Origin: Methanospirillum lacunae
GTDB taxonomy: Archaea > Halobacteriota > Methanomicrobia > Methanomicrobiales > Methanospirillaceae
Strand: one strand, 5' to 3'
DNA: 64,000 bases
Assembly: GCF_046195335.1 (NCBI RefSeq)
Contig: NZ_CP176093.1
Shown piece by piece: positions 17,115-27,949 of this stretch (position 1 is the first letter of the stretch; the number at the start of each line of letters is the position of its first letter). A model generated the notes under the pieces. That model searched no databases, was not told the origin of the DNA, and saw only the letters and a program-made list of their open reading frames with translations. Made by a program: the position numbers and the translations under genes.

Positions 17115-18671
17115 ATGATCGATCTCAAAGATGTCCCCCAGGATCCAGGCTGTTACCTATTCAAGGATGCAGAAGGGACGATTATCTACATCGGTAAAGC
17201 AAAAAATCTGAAGAAACGAGTTTCCAGTTACTTTCAAAAGACCGATCATAATGCCAAGACAAAGCGGATGGTCAGCGAAGCTGCGGATCTTGACTTCATC
17301 ATTACTGCGTCAGAGGTTGAAGCGCTAATCCTTGAAAATACCCTTATCAAACGTCATCAGCCAAAATTTAATATTGATCTCAAGGATGCCAAAAGTTACG
17401 CATTCATTCGGATCAGCGATGATCCATTCCCAAGAATTGGTATAGCCAGGTACAGGGGCGGGAAGAAGGGGGGCACCCTGTACGGCCCATTTGTCTCTGC
17501 TGCTGAACGTGATCATGTTCTTGCATTCATCAAACAGACCTTCCATTTGAGAACCTGTAGGAAAATGACCAGACGGGCCTGTCTTCGCTCTCATTTGGGA
17601 ACCTGTTCTGCTCCTTGTCAGGGAAAAGTATCAGAACCGGAATATCAGTACCAGGTGAAGAGTGCTGATCTGCTCTTGAAAGGTAAAAACCAGGATCTCA
17701 TTGCCAGTCTTAAAGGTGAGATGGTGGAGCATTCAGAGCAACAGGATTTCGAAGCGGCACTTGCAATCAGAGATCAGATTACTGCCATCGAACATCTTTC
17801 AGAGAGACAATACGTTCAACGTCAGAAACAGGCAAATGAACATATCATTAATTATCAGATAGTGTCAGGAACAGTATATCTGATTCTCTTCACAATTGAG
17901 AGGGGAACGCTGACCAGCAAAGAAGAGTTCGTTTTTCCTGACACCGAAGATTTTCTTGAAGAATTTATCATCCAGTATTATGCCGGTGTTAAACCACCAA
18001 ACGAACTTATTCTCCCGGAAATGCCGGATTCAAACATTGAGGAGTATCTCTCGAACATCAGAGAGACTAAAGTTACCCTTACAATCCCAGTTCAGGGGGC
18101 AAAAAAACATCTGCTCGATCTCGTAATGAAGAACATTGAGGCATCATTCTTTGCCGGGAAAATGAGAGTTATTGAACTAGGTGAGGCATTACATCTGCCT
18201 GCTCCTCCGGATGTTATCGAATGTTTTGATATTTCACATCTTTCAGGAACCGGAACGGTTGGTTCAATGGTGAGTTTTCAGGATGGAAAACCTGACAAGA
18301 AGAATTACCGGAGGTTTAGAATTAAAACAGTAGAGGGTATTGACGATTTTTCTTCGATTGCTGAGGTTGTGAAACGCAGATATAGCAGATTAAAAAAAGA
18401 AGAACAGCCATTTCCTGATCTAATCATTATTGACGGTGGCCAGGGTCAACTCCATGCAGCTGAAGCAGAACTTAGAGAATTAAATCTTTCAATTCCACTC
18501 ATATCAATAGCTAAGAGAGAGGAAGAGATCTTTACTACAGGCAGAGCCCTTCCAATTCCTTTATCAAAGAAAAGCCCCGCATCCCTCCTGGTACAGGAGA
18601 TCAGGGATGAAGCTCACCGATTTGCCATAACATACCAACGTCAGATAAGAAGGAAAAAAGCACTATCATGA
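17115..18671 (+). CDS. uvrC: Excinuclease ABC subunit UvrC (lacks C-terminal HhH)
   Basis: This 518-residue nuclease subunit makes the 3' and 5' incisions. An N-terminal GIY-YIG nuclease (DPGCYLFKDAEGTIIYIGKA) comes first, then the cysteine motif (CRKMTRRACLRS...C..PC) and a UVR helix (DFEAALAIRDQITAIE). An RNase H-like domain follows (VIECFDISHLSGTGTVGSMV, LIIIDGGQGQL). It ends soon after DEAHRFAITYQRQIRR. The C-terminal helix-hairpin-helix domain of typical ~600-residue UvrC is absent. The stop overlaps the uvrB start (ATGA), so translation is coupled and the short end is not a sequencing accident at a free end. Confidence 0.93.
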   Translation: MIDLKDVPQDPGCYLFKDAEGTIIYIGKAKNLKKRVSSYFQKTDHNAKTKRMVSEAADLDFIITASEVEALILENTLIKRHQPKFNIDLKDAKSYAFIRISDDPFPRIGIARYRGGKKGGTLYGPFVSAAERDHVLAFIKQTFHLRTCRKMTRRACLRSHLGTCSAPCQGKVSEPEYQYQVKSADLLLKGKNQDLIASLKGEMVEHSEQQDFEAALAIRDQITAIEHLSERQYVQRQKQANEHIINYQIVSGTVYLILFTIERGTLTSKEEFVFPDTEDFLEEFIIQYYAGVKPPNELILPEMPDSNIEEYLSNIRETKVTLTIPVQGAKKHLLDLVMKNIEASFFAGKMRVIELGEALHLPAPPDVIECFDISHLSGTGTVGSMVSFQDGKPDKKNYRRFRIKTVEGIDDFSSIAEVVKRRYSRLKKEEQPFPDLIIIDGGQGQLHAAEAELRELNLSIPLISIAKREEEIFTTGRALPIPLSKKSPASLLVQEIRDEAHRFAITYQRQIRRKKALS

Positions 18672-20596
18672 CAGATTTTCAAATCGTATCAGAATATCAG
18701 CCACGAGGTTCGCAGCCTGATGCAATTGGGAAACTGGTTGAAGGGTATAACAAGGGATATCCGGCACAAACTCTCCTGGGAGTTACCGGGTCAGGAAAAA
18801 CATTCACGATGGCAAATGTCATCGCAAAACTGAATATGCCGACTCTGGTGCTGGCTCACAACAAAACCCTGGCAGCCCAGCTCTATCATGAATTCAGAGA
18901 GTTTTTTCCCCACAACCGGGTCGAATATTTTGTTTCATATTATGATTACTATCAGCCTGAATCTTATATCGCAAAAAAGGATCAGTACATCGAAAAAGAT
19001 GCACAAATAAATCCGAAGATCGAGATGATGAGGCTCTCCGCAACTGCATCACTACTTGGGAGGAGTGATGTTATTGTTGTTGCTTCAGTATCCTGTATCT
19101 ATGGTCTTGGCAGGCCAGATACCTACAAAAGTATGGGATTTGATCTCGGAGTTGATCAGAAGATTGGGCGTAAAGAGATCATATCAAAACTTGTAGATAA
19201 TCTCTATGAACGCAATGACATTGAACTCATCCCAGGACGATTCAGGGTAAAAGGAGAGACCATAGATCTGGTTCCGAGTTATTATAACAATATTATCAGG
19301 ATAGAACTCTTTGGAGATGTTGTAGACAGGATTACCGAGATAAACCGGACTACCGGAGAACCTGTAGAAAAACTCAGACATATCTATGTATATCCGGCTA
19401 GTCATTACATCATTCCTGAAGAGCAGAAAGAAGCTGCAATAAAATCTATCGAGGCCGACCTTGCAGAACGTCTACCCCATCTCGGGATGCTGGAAGCTCA
19501 TAGATTAGAGCAGAGAACTAAGTACGATCTTGAGATGATCAGGGAGACCGGATCATGCAAAGGGATCGAAAACTATTCACGACACTTTGATGGCAGGAAA
19601 GTTGGAGAAAAACCATATTGCCTCCTTGATTATTTTCCAAAAGATTTTCTTTTCTTTATCGACGAGAGCCATCAGACAATCCCCCAGGTCAGGGCAATGT
19701 TTAACGGAGATCGATCTCGTAAGATACCACTGGTAGACTACGGATTCAGACTCCCTTCCTCATTTGATAACAGGCCACTCAGGTTTCCTGAGTTTGAGCA
19801 ATATCTCAAACACGTTATCTTTGTATCTGCTACTCCTGCAGATTACGAGAAAGACAATTCACAGCAGGTAGTCGAGCAGATCATCAGGCCAACAGGTCTT
19901 GTTGATCCGATAGTTGAAGTCAGACCTATCCAGGGACAGATGGAGGATATCAAGGCAGAGATTCAAAAAACTATCGAAAACGGAGACCGTGTTCTCCTCA
20001 CAACCCTGACCAAAAGACTGGCAGAAGAACTAACTGAGTATCTCGAAACCCGGGGAGTGAAAACACGATATCTTCACTCAGATATTGATACCCTGGAACG
20101 GACTGAGATCATAAGGGAACTAAGGCTGGGTATCTTTGATGTTTTAGTGGGAATCAACCTTCTCCGAGAGGGTCTGGATATCCCGGAGGTTGGTTTCATC
20201 GGTATTCTTGATGCTGACAAAGAAGGATTTCTCCGTGATGCAAGAAGTCTGATTCAGATTATCGGACGGGCAGCCCGTAATTCAGAGGCTCATGTTGTAT
20301 TGTACGCTGATACGATAACCGGTTCCATGCAGACAGCAATGGATGAGACTGATCGAAGACGAAACCTTCAGATCGAATATAACAAAGAAAACGGCATAAC
20401 CCCACAGACGATCAGAAAGCCGATCAGAGAACAGGAGATTGAACTTCCAGTGGGAAAGCCGGTTCCAAAATCTTCAATCCCGGCATTGATTATTGACCTT
20501 GAGTCACAAATGAAGACTGCTGCCCAACTTCTTAATTTTGAAGAAGCAATCATGCTCAGGGACAAAATTGCAGCATTGAAGAAAGATTTGGAATAA
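18668..20596 (+). CDS. uvrB: Excinuclease ABC subunit UvrB
   Basis: This 642-residue helicase-like subunit verifies damage and recruits UvrC. Walker A is GVTGSGKTFTMA and the beta-hairpin region is YYDYYQPESY. Helicase motifs DESHQTIPQ, FVSATPADYE and GINLLREGLDIPE are present, along with the arginine-finger region IQIIGRAARN. The C-terminal UVR domain (LESQMKTAAQLLNFEEAIMLRDKI), which pairs with UvrC, is intact. Length is close to the bacterial norm of about 670. The start overlaps the uvrC stop by 4 bp. A hairpin follows the stop codon. Confidence 0.97.
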   Translation: MTDFQIVSEYQPRGSQPDAIGKLVEGYNKGYPAQTLLGVTGSGKTFTMANVIAKLNMPTLVLAHNKTLAAQLYHEFREFFPHNRVEYFVSYYDYYQPESYIAKKDQYIEKDAQINPKIEMMRLSATASLLGRSDVIVVASVSCIYGLGRPDTYKSMGFDLGVDQKIGRKEIISKLVDNLYERNDIELIPGRFRVKGETIDLVPSYYNNIIRIELFGDVVDRITEINRTTGEPVEKLRHIYVYPASHYIIPEEQKEAAIKSIEADLAERLPHLGMLEAHRLEQRTKYDLEMIRETGSCKGIENYSRHFDGRKVGEKPYCLLDYFPKDFLFFIDESHQTIPQVRAMFNGDRSRKIPLVDYGFRLPSSFDNRPLRFPEFEQYLKHVIFVSATPADYEKDNSQQVVEQIIRPTGLVDPIVEVRPIQGQMEDIKAEIQKTIENGDRVLLTTLTKRLAEELTEYLETRGVKTRYLHSDIDTLERTEIIRELRLGIFDVLVGINLLREGLDIPEVGFIGILDADKEGFLRDARSLIQIIGRAARNSEAHVVLYADTITGSMQTAMDETDRRRNLQIEYNKENGITPQTIRKPIREQEIELPVGKPVPKSSIPALIIDLESQMKTAAQLLNFEEAIMLRDKIAALKKDLE

Positions 20597-20610
20597 TACA
20601 CCATTTTACC

Positions 20611-20633
20611 GACGATCAAAAGTAGTGATCGTC
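20611..20633. terminator. Hairpin between convergent uvrB and PKD gene
   Basis: GACGATCA (20611-20618) pairs perfectly with TGATCGTC (20626-20633) around a 7-base loop, followed by a T/A-rich stretch. It lies between two converging genes and could end both transcripts. Confidence 0.5.
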
Positions 20634-20653
20634 ACAATTCGTTTTAAAAAAGT

Positions 20654-23600
20654 TTAAAGAACGGAGATATATCCATCTTTTACTTTTTCTGAAGTACCTT
20701 CATTGCTAAACACCTTCAGAGTTACCGTGTAATTGCCAGGTGTAGAGTATACATGCAATGGATTCTGGTCATAGGATGCGGTGTTGTCTCCAAAGTTCCA
20801 GAACCACTCAGTTGGGAATCCCTGTGATTTATCCTCGAACTGGACACTAAGTGGAGATTTTCCCGAAACCGGGTGAGCCATGAAATCAGCTACTGGTTGC
20901 TGCATCACTGTGATCGTCTCGTATGCATAATCCTTTGCTATGAATGGCTTGTCAACCTGGTGAGTTACCTGGTACACTCCTGGGGCAGTATAGGTATGGG
21001 ATATGTTCTTAGAGAGTGAACCTGCACTGCTGTCACCAAAGACCCAGCCCCATGAGACATCTTCTGTGTTCAGTGAACAGTCTGTGAATTCAACAGTTAA
21101 TCCCGGAGGAACCGTTCCTCCCAGTGGTTTTGCCATCATACAGGCAATCGGATCTGTGGTAACACAGATGTAATCCTTCTTCTCGACAGTGACACCATTA
21201 GGTGCTGCTGCATTGAAAGCAGTAAGTTTTACTGTGTAGTTACCTGTTTTTGCATACAGATGAACCGGTTCACGAACATTTGTTACCTCACCATCACCAA
21301 AGTCCCATAGCCAGTCAGTCGGATTATTGATGGTGAGATCCTTAAAGGTTACAGGGTACTTTGGTGGAACCCTAACACGATCTGCTTCGAAATCAGGAAC
21401 TGGCGGGAGAACGAAGACAGGTTCAATTGTATGATCTGAACTGATGTTTACAAAGGTGTACGGATTGATTGGTCCCACTGAACTGTTGTCTACAATCAGA
21501 TCATAAAGGGCATTACCAGTATCAGGAGTAATCGTGAAGGTCTGGTTAGACCCGCAGTTCACCTGAACGATCCCATTTGTTCCTGCAGGGGAGATATTCC
21601 CACCATTGGACTGATTTACTAGAATGTTGTAGGTTTTAATCTGGAACACTGCCTGAATTGTATGATCAGCATTTACATTCGGGAATGTGTAGACAAATGG
21701 ACTAACTTGAGGTCCACTGCTTACCCCGTCCACAATGACATCGCCTATAGTATAACAGGGGTTTGCAGCTATGGTGAAGGTGATCGAATCACCAATGGTT
21801 ACATTCTGTGGGGTAGACGGAGAAATTGTTCCGCCTACTCCTGCCGATGGTGTTATTGTGTATGCATACTTACTGAAACTTGCGTTAATCGAGTGATTTT
21901 TAGTCACATTCGGGAAACAATATGTCATAGGACTTGTATTGTTACCCTGACTAATGCCATCAACCTCCACATTGGAGATGAAGTAATTACTGAATGCGGT
22001 GATGTTGAAGCACTGTGTGTTCCCGAAGGTAACATTAACTGTGCCATTGGGCTGGATTTGACCGCCCTGACCAGCAACCGCCGTGATGGTCAGGACGTCA
22101 GGCTGAAAATGTGCAACAATCTCGTGGTTCTCAGTTACATTCAGAGTGTAAGAACTGACCGGGCCCTTGGAGACACCATTGTCGGTTATATCTGCGAGTT
22201 GATATCCTGAGAATGCAGTTGAGTTGAAAGTAAGAGTCTGCCCATACGTAGCAGTGGTGTTGCCAGATGGAACTATCATCCCAGCATTTTCAGGGATGAC
22301 AGATGATGTCACATTGAACCACTGCTTTTCAAAGACAGCATGCCAGGTAAGATTTGTATGGAGATTGCACACCTGGAAGTTGGTCTTGAAACCTTCAGAC
22401 TCCATGTATGAGTCGCCAGATTCAAACTCGGGCCTGAGATAAGAAAGATAGTATCCAGGATCAGGAATTCCGGTTGTATTTTTGGTACACCCGTCATAGT
22501 CCACCTGATAGGGATCAGATGGATCAATCTTTCCTCCGCTCGTGTAGTTTGCAAATACCGTAACTTTGGTTGGGCGGAAGGTGCAGTATAACGTGTGGTT
22601 ATACGTCATCTTTGAGCCCTGAATCACATAGGATGGTGCATACGGTACCGGTTCACCATCAAGATATAACTGTTTGACCTGGTTGTCGGCATCTGGTGTG
22701 AAGTTATATGCCACACTGTCGTCACCATAGTCGTAGAAGGTTATACCGGCATTGTTTACTGAACCACCTTTTCCTGCTGTTGCATTAACAGCTACCTGTT
22801 TCTTAAGAGAAGAAAGGTAAAGGGTCGCATTGCCCAGTGTCTTTTCATGTGGATATGTAACATTTTCGAGATTATAGGTTATATTGAATACAGGTTTTCC
22901 TTCGCTCGTCCGATCCACAGTCAGGTTATGAGCAAGATATGCCGGATGCTCTCCACTCAGGGAAAACTCCTTGGTTTCTCCTGCAATAACAGGGATGAGA
23001 CCTGATGGTTGAATGGAGGAGTGTGCATCCGATTCTGCCTGAATGAAGTATGTGGCACGATCAAGGCTGATGATCTGTCCCCACTTTGAAGGGCGACCAA
23101 CAAACAGAGTGGTGTCAACAGTTACTGTTTTTGGCAGGTTCATTGGCATCCGGTCAAATGTTACATTGACGATCTTCTGGGCAGGAAGACTGATCCAACA
23201 CGGAGTCCGATTCTCCTGCAATTCGCCATCGTATGTTACATTGGCTCCTTTTGGTATGCCAAGCTCTGGATGATCATCATCATCCACACTGGTCTCGAAG
23301 TAGACCTGCACATAATTAGTGAACGGCGTCAGTTCTATCTCAACTGTACTTGGGGTGTTGGCAGTCACATTGAAGAATTTGTAGCCCAAGTGGTACCGGT
23401 CCTTGAAGAAGACTGAGAAGTATTCTCCTGAGTAAAGTTGTTGGGTAGTTGTCGTGTTACCAATTATCCCGGCAGTATACTTCAGAGAATCAGGCGTGAT
23501 ATCCTCTGTTGAGACAACGTTCTGTATCTTTGCTGCAAATTCTTCATGAGAACCATTGAAAGAATTCAGAGCACTGTCCATTTTAGATACGAGTGCACTC

Positions 23601-24262
23601 TGCTGGTCTGCATTCATCCTGCTAATCTGGTAAATGTAGACATCAGCACTTGTCGGATCACTCTTAAAGGTAACAGGTGATGTCTCCGGAATTGGATCAA
23701 GATTGATACGAAGTTCAGTCACGTTCCCTGCAGTAACCTCTGTAGTTCCATTTTTAGGATAATACCCGGATCGGGTGATGTTATAAATATAGGTTCCTGG
23801 GGGAAGAGACTCTACAGATGCAGGAGTTTTACTGTAGATCAAACTGGTGACATTTGGTATCTCACGGTGAAGAGTCAGATCCGAATCTGACGGATTGGTG
23901 TCGAGATGGATGGCACCATATACCGGATTGTTTGGTGTGAGTGTTACCGTGCTGAAGTTGAGATACGTTCCCGGGGTGACGGTGAACGATTCATTCCACC
24001 AGGTAATAAATCCGTACTTCTTTAAAAATAACCGATAGGTCCCAGGTTCCACAAAGAACTCTCGCGGAGTGAGACCCTCTGTATCCGACACTGTCAGGTT
24101 GTCAGGCGAGACCGACACATTAGTGAGGTAGATTTCAGCTCCAGCAGGAACAGAATTAACAAAGACTACCCCTTTTTGTTGTGGCTCCGCCATACTTCCG
24201 GTTATCAGGAATGCCAGGATTAGCAGCCCCGCGATGACCGGATATGCAGTTTTGTATGCCAT
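20654..24262 (-). CDS. Giant surface protein with PEGA, InlB-type repeats and PKD domains
   Basis: This protein of about 1202 residues is probably a surface or S-layer-associated glycoprotein. After a signal peptide (VIAGLLILAFLITGSMA) come two PEGA-type domains (about residues 25-190; PAGAEIYLTN and PPGTYIYNITRSGY). A mixed central region follows. Next are at least four ~75-residue repeats with (G/S)G.I.P.G...V..G....F.I......I..V.VDG, of the bacterial InlB-B type. Three C-terminal PKD domains end it (WLWDFGDGE, WGWVFGDSS, WFWNFGDNT). I prefer ATG 24262 over ATG 24292 because the signal peptide starts there. Its neighbour upstream is another PKD protein. No anchor is obvious. Confidence 0.8.
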   Translation of the reverse strand: MAYKTAYPVIAGLLILAFLITGSMAEPQQKGVVFVNSVPAGAEIYLTNVSVSPDNLTVSDTEGLTPREFFVEPGTYRLFLKKYGFITWWNESFTVTPGTYLNFSTVTLTPNNPVYGAIHLDTNPSDSDLTLHREIPNVTSLIYSKTPASVESLPPGTYIYNITRSGYYPKNGTTEVTAGNVTELRINLDPIPETSPVTFKSDPTSADVYIYQISRMNADQQSALVSKMDSALNSFNGSHEEFAAKIQNVVSTEDITPDSLKYTAGIIGNTTTTQQLYSGEYFSVFFKDRYHLGYKFFNVTANTPSTVEIELTPFTNYVQVYFETSVDDDDHPELGIPKGANVTYDGELQENRTPCWISLPAQKIVNVTFDRMPMNLPKTVTVDTTLFVGRPSKWGQIISLDRATYFIQAESDAHSSIQPSGLIPVIAGETKEFSLSGEHPAYLAHNLTVDRTSEGKPVFNITYNLENVTYPHEKTLGNATLYLSSLKKQVAVNATAGKGGSVNNAGITFYDYGDDSVAYNFTPDADNQVKQLYLDGEPVPYAPSYVIQGSKMTYNHTLYCTFRPTKVTVFANYTSGGKIDPSDPYQVDYDGCTKNTTGIPDPGYYLSYLRPEFESGDSYMESEGFKTNFQVCNLHTNLTWHAVFEKQWFNVTSSVIPENAGMIVPSGNTTATYGQTLTFNSTAFSGYQLADITDNGVSKGPVSSYTLNVTENHEIVAHFQPDVLTITAVAGQGGQIQPNGTVNVTFGNTQCFNITAFSNYFISNVEVDGISQGNNTSPMTYCFPNVTKNHSINASFSKYAYTITPSAGVGGTISPSTPQNVTIGDSITFTIAANPCYTIGDVIVDGVSSGPQVSPFVYTFPNVNADHTIQAVFQIKTYNILVNQSNGGNISPAGTNGIVQVNCGSNQTFTITPDTGNALYDLIVDNSSVGPINPYTFVNISSDHTIEPVFVLPPVPDFEADRVRVPPKYPVTFKDLTINNPTDWLWDFGDGEVTNVREPVHLYAKTGNYTVKLTAFNAAAPNGVTVEKKDYICVTTDPIACMMAKPLGGTVPPGLTVEFTDCSLNTEDVSWGWVFGDSSAGSLSKNISHTYTAPGVYQVTHQVDKPFIAKDYAYETITVMQQPVADFMAHPVSGKSPLSVQFEDKSQGFPTEWFWNFGDNTASYDQNPLHVYSTPGNYTVTLKVFSNEGTSEKVKDGYISVL

Positions 24263-24373
24263 TACTTCACACTTCCCCTGTAAATCATTCATGAATGAAG
24301 GAAATCCCCGTGACGCATACCATAATGGGATGCAACTCGCAAGAGGAGTTAATCAGGGTTATATTTCTCATCA

Positions 24374-24381
24374 TATATATA
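24374..24381 (-). promoter_or_regulatory. Candidate TATA box for the PEGA/PKD gene
   Basis: A TATATATA sequence lies about 112 bases before the chosen ATG at 24262, in the gap between the two surface-protein genes. It would put transcription start near 24350. Confidence 0.35.
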
Positions 24382-24543
24382 GGTGTTGAAATACGCCAAA
24401 AAATAGAGGAATTTCAAATATTAAAGGTGTATCAGTACCCGTCTGCGAAATGAATACTTAATTCAAGCGAGCACAAAAAAAAGGATATCAGGAGTTGTAA
24501 TCCAGGTTACATCTATAGTAGTTTGGATAAGATCTCTCCGATC

Positions 24544-27500
24544 TCACACTACGACCACATATGCAACACGGGACTTCTCATTTACTCCCATGTCATTCTT
24601 CACAGACAGAGTTACTGTATACTCACCAGGATTTACATAGGTGTGAGACGGAGCAATTGGAGTTGTATTGAACGAATTTGTACGGTCACCAAAGTCCCAG
24701 TACCACTCAGTTACGTTTGATTGATTTGGAGTGTAATCTTCAAATTGGACAGTGAACGGATGAGTTCCACTGTACTTCTTCCCTGCAGCCCCGAAATTCA
24801 CATCCTTTGGTCTTGACTTGTTTTCAATCAGGATCGTCTTTACTGCCGATCCAGATTGACCATCCCAGTTGGTCCCAGTCATATTGACAGTGTATGATCC
24901 CTCTGTAGAGTATGCGTGAACAATTGACGAGGAGTCAGTAGTTGTTGAGTTGCCATCACCAAAATTCCAGATCCAATGGATAGGTTGACCTTTGGATGTG
25001 TCGATAAAGGTGATTGGTTGATTAACAATTCCCCACTCTCCTGACGGATCAGTCACGAAATCGGCGTACACCGGGCCTTTTACACGGACAACATTTGAAG
25101 CAGTACCATTCCCGTACGGATTAGTTACAGTCAGGTTTACTGTGTATGTTCCCGCATTCTGGTAATAATTTACCGCAGGTGTACCTATTGAGGTATTTCC
25201 ATCTCCAAACTGCCAATACCACCCATTGATGGATTCACCCTTTGATGTGTCAACAAACGTCACTCTCTCAAACCGGTTGGCAATATCAGGAGTAACGGTG
25301 AAACTTGCTTCTGGAGCCTTTTGTACACTGATATTAATTCTAGATCTTGAAACATTCCAAGCACCATAATATGGATTACTCACATTAAGTGTAACATTGT
25401 GCCAACCTTCGGATGTAAACTGATGATATGGACTCTTATTAGTATCATTTGGCTGAATATCATCAAAGTTCCAGTCCCAGTTAGTAATATCGGCCTGTGG
25501 AGCGGAGAGATCAGTAAACTTAACCACCATTGATCCATTCACCGGAACTACAGATGTACCATTAGGGGTAAAGTTAGCATACACCGGACTTCCAACTTCA
25601 ATGGTTTTATTTGCAACTTTTGTTAAACCGGAAGTATCAGTCACTGAAAGTGTCACATTATAGTTTCCTTCCTGGTTGAACGTGTGAATCACCGATGAAC
25701 CAGATCCAAGGCTTGTTTGATCACCAAAATTCCAACTACGGCTGGAGACTAAAGATTGTGGAGTTGAATTATCTGTGAAATTAACTGTAAAGGGGTAATA
25801 TCCCTTAGTCTGGTTTGCAGCAATGTTAGCCTGAAGGCAATTAGTTAAATTGATACTCAGATGCTTGACACTCCAATTTAATTGCGGGTTTGTTGCTTGA
25901 AGATCTACCTGATAGGTTCCGGCTTGTGGATACTCAAAAACCGGATTACTCTGATGATAGACATTTTTATATGAACCATTTAAATAATAAAAAGTCCAGT
26001 ACCAGTCATTTGGATCATCAGTAGAGTTATCCATAAATTGGACACTCAGAGGAAACGTCCCGCATTTTGGAGAATAACTGATATCTGCTACCAGGTTCTC
26101 ATATACAGTCACCTGTTTCGTTGTGGTATTCCCTTTTGTTGGATCGCTACCATAACAACGTGGATCATATACTGTGAGACTTACATTGTACGTCCCATTG
26201 CGGGAATAACTATAACTGGCATTTCTAGTAGGGGCCATATGGTCTGGTGAAAAACGCCATTCCCAACGGGTATATTGATCTACACCTGAAGAAGTATCAG
26301 TGAAATTAAAAACTGCGCTTGAATCGCGATCGATAGTTGGTGGAACAGAAGGATCCCATGTAAAGTTTGCATAGAGCCCAGTTACATTTACCCACTGACT
26401 CGACTGATTCCAGATTCCAAATGTATTATTCCATCCAATCTGGGTAACATTGTAACGACCTGGCAAATAATACGTATGATTGACCCAGTTCTGCGATAAA
26501 TTGATGTCTTCCGTACCATCATCATAAATCCAAGTTATATTATCAAGATTACTTCCAGATGAATTATCCCTAAAAGTGACATTCACAGGGAATGCCGCAC
26601 ATGAGTATTGATATGGGGTAAAATTGGAAGTGATATTATCATATACCAACAATGGAAGGCTTGTCTGATTCCAGCCATAACTTGTGTTCGTTTTCAAAGT
26701 GACGGTATATACCCCGGGTTTCTCAAAAATATGGGTGAAATTCTCTGATGTGTTAATCTCATAACCACTTGAATTGGAGATATTCCATTCAGGAATAAGT
26801 TGAATGGCAGGCGTTGCATCAAATGTCCATGACTTATAATTTAGATCTGCCTTTAATGGTGCCGGGCCTTTGTCAATTAATACATGTGTATAATTATCGG
26901 TGATATTGAAATCAGAAACAGGAGGAGGATACATGACAAAAGAATATGTACTGTAATTCATCGGGTAAATGATGGAGTCCGTTGAATTAGTTGCAGTGAC
27001 ATTAACATCATATGTCCATGGCGTGGATGGAGACGTATATGGAAAAGTATGGTTGAATGCATTTAGCCCATTTGCAGGATTGTCAGTTGGTTGCTGATAT
27101 GTAGTACCATCACTAAATTTCCAGTTCAGAATATCAGGAGTTGAACTATTTGAAGAAATATTGAATTTAAACCGGGCCTGATATTGATACGTTGGAAATG
27201 TCTGATTAATTGAACCATTAATCGGAAGTTTCACAAGTACCGTTGTATCATTAGTCAAGGGAGTACATTTTAAGGGGTTTGGATCTGAACCATTCCAGGC
27301 AGACCAAGTCATAATATATTTCCCAGGTCCTGGAATGGAAAGATCAGTATAATTATCAGGGAGTGTATTTTGATCAGAATCTAAAACAGTTGTAGTCCCA
27401 AAGCGCTTTATAGAACTGGAGAAATTATCAGCAATCTGGTCTTGTGCTATTCCTTCTTTATCAGCAACATAAAACCTCTTTGTCACTGACGAATAATTAT

Positions 27501-27669
27501 CGACAAAGAAAGTGAGGTTATCAGATGCTAAATCGTATAAATATTGAGGTTCAGAGCAGGGATAACTTTCAATCGTTACATCACCCGCAGAAACCACATT
27601 CACAAGCCCAAATAAGGCAATAATCAACATTGATGTAATAATAAACAAGTTGAATTCAATTTTTCCCAT
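24544..27669 (-). CDS. Giant multi-PKD surface protein
   Basis: This protein of about 1041 residues has a signal peptide (FIITSMLIIALFGLVNVVSA) and then a chain of PKD domains over most of its length. The beta-strand signature W.(W/F).FGD occurs repeatedly (WKFSDG, WIYDDG, WRFSPD, WTFYY, WNFGDQ, WNFDD, WYWQFGDG, WIWNFGDG, WYWDFGDR). That makes about nine to ten modules. PKD domains form stiff extracellular rods and bind other surface polymers. Many N-x-S/T sequons fit heavy glycosylation. ATG 27669 has GGGGAG five bases upstream; an ATG at 27684 is in frame but lacks this. It may be part of the cell sheath or envelope; that is inference. Confidence 0.82.
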   Translation of the reverse strand: MGKIEFNLFIITSMLIIALFGLVNVVSAGDVTIESYPCSEPQYLYDLASDNLTFFVDNYSSVTKRFYVADKEGIAQDQIADNFSSSIKRFGTTTVLDSDQNTLPDNYTDLSIPGPGKYIMTWSAWNGSDPNPLKCTPLTNDTTVLVKLPINGSINQTFPTYQYQARFKFNISSNSSTPDILNWKFSDGTTYQQPTDNPANGLNAFNHTFPYTSPSTPWTYDVNVTATNSTDSIIYPMNYSTYSFVMYPPPVSDFNITDNYTHVLIDKGPAPLKADLNYKSWTFDATPAIQLIPEWNISNSSGYEINTSENFTHIFEKPGVYTVTLKTNTSYGWNQTSLPLLVYDNITSNFTPYQYSCAAFPVNVTFRDNSSGSNLDNITWIYDDGTEDINLSQNWVNHTYYLPGRYNVTQIGWNNTFGIWNQSSQWVNVTGLYANFTWDPSVPPTIDRDSSAVFNFTDTSSGVDQYTRWEWRFSPDHMAPTRNASYSYSRNGTYNVSLTVYDPRCYGSDPTKGNTTTKQVTVYENLVADISYSPKCGTFPLSVQFMDNSTDDPNDWYWTFYYLNGSYKNVYHQSNPVFEYPQAGTYQVDLQATNPQLNWSVKHLSINLTNCLQANIAANQTKGYYPFTVNFTDNSTPQSLVSSRSWNFGDQTSLGSGSSVIHTFNQEGNYNVTLSVTDTSGLTKVANKTIEVGSPVYANFTPNGTSVVPVNGSMVVKFTDLSAPQADITNWDWNFDDIQPNDTNKSPYHQFTSEGWHNVTLNVSNPYYGAWNVSRSRINISVQKAPEASFTVTPDIANRFERVTFVDTSKGESINGWYWQFGDGNTSIGTPAVNYYQNAGTYTVNLTVTNPYGNGTASNVVRVKGPVYADFVTDPSGEWGIVNQPITFIDTSKGQPIHWIWNFGDGNSTTTDSSSIVHAYSTEGSYTVNMTGTNWDGQSGSAVKTILIENKSRPKDVNFGAAGKKYSGTHPFTVQFEDYTPNQSNVTEWYWDFGDRTNSFNTTPIAPSHTYVNPGEYTVTLSVKNDMGVNEKSRVAYVVVV

Positions 27670-27949
27670 TTTTACTCCCCACATCAGTTCTACCCTGATT
27701 GTACCAATCTTTCTTCTTCAAATCCCACACCTGACACTTCAGGATAAAGAAGTTTTACCGGTGTAATCAGAACGCGATATATAGAAGATCATATTCTTCA
27801 CATAATATAAATATTATTATATCTTTATCACCTGCCCGAATTATAGAAAACAACAAAAGGAGATCATTCACTCCTACCTCATGAAACGCAGATAGTCTCA
27901 CGGGATCATGATCAGAGAACCTATCATCACCAAGGTTTAACCAATATAT

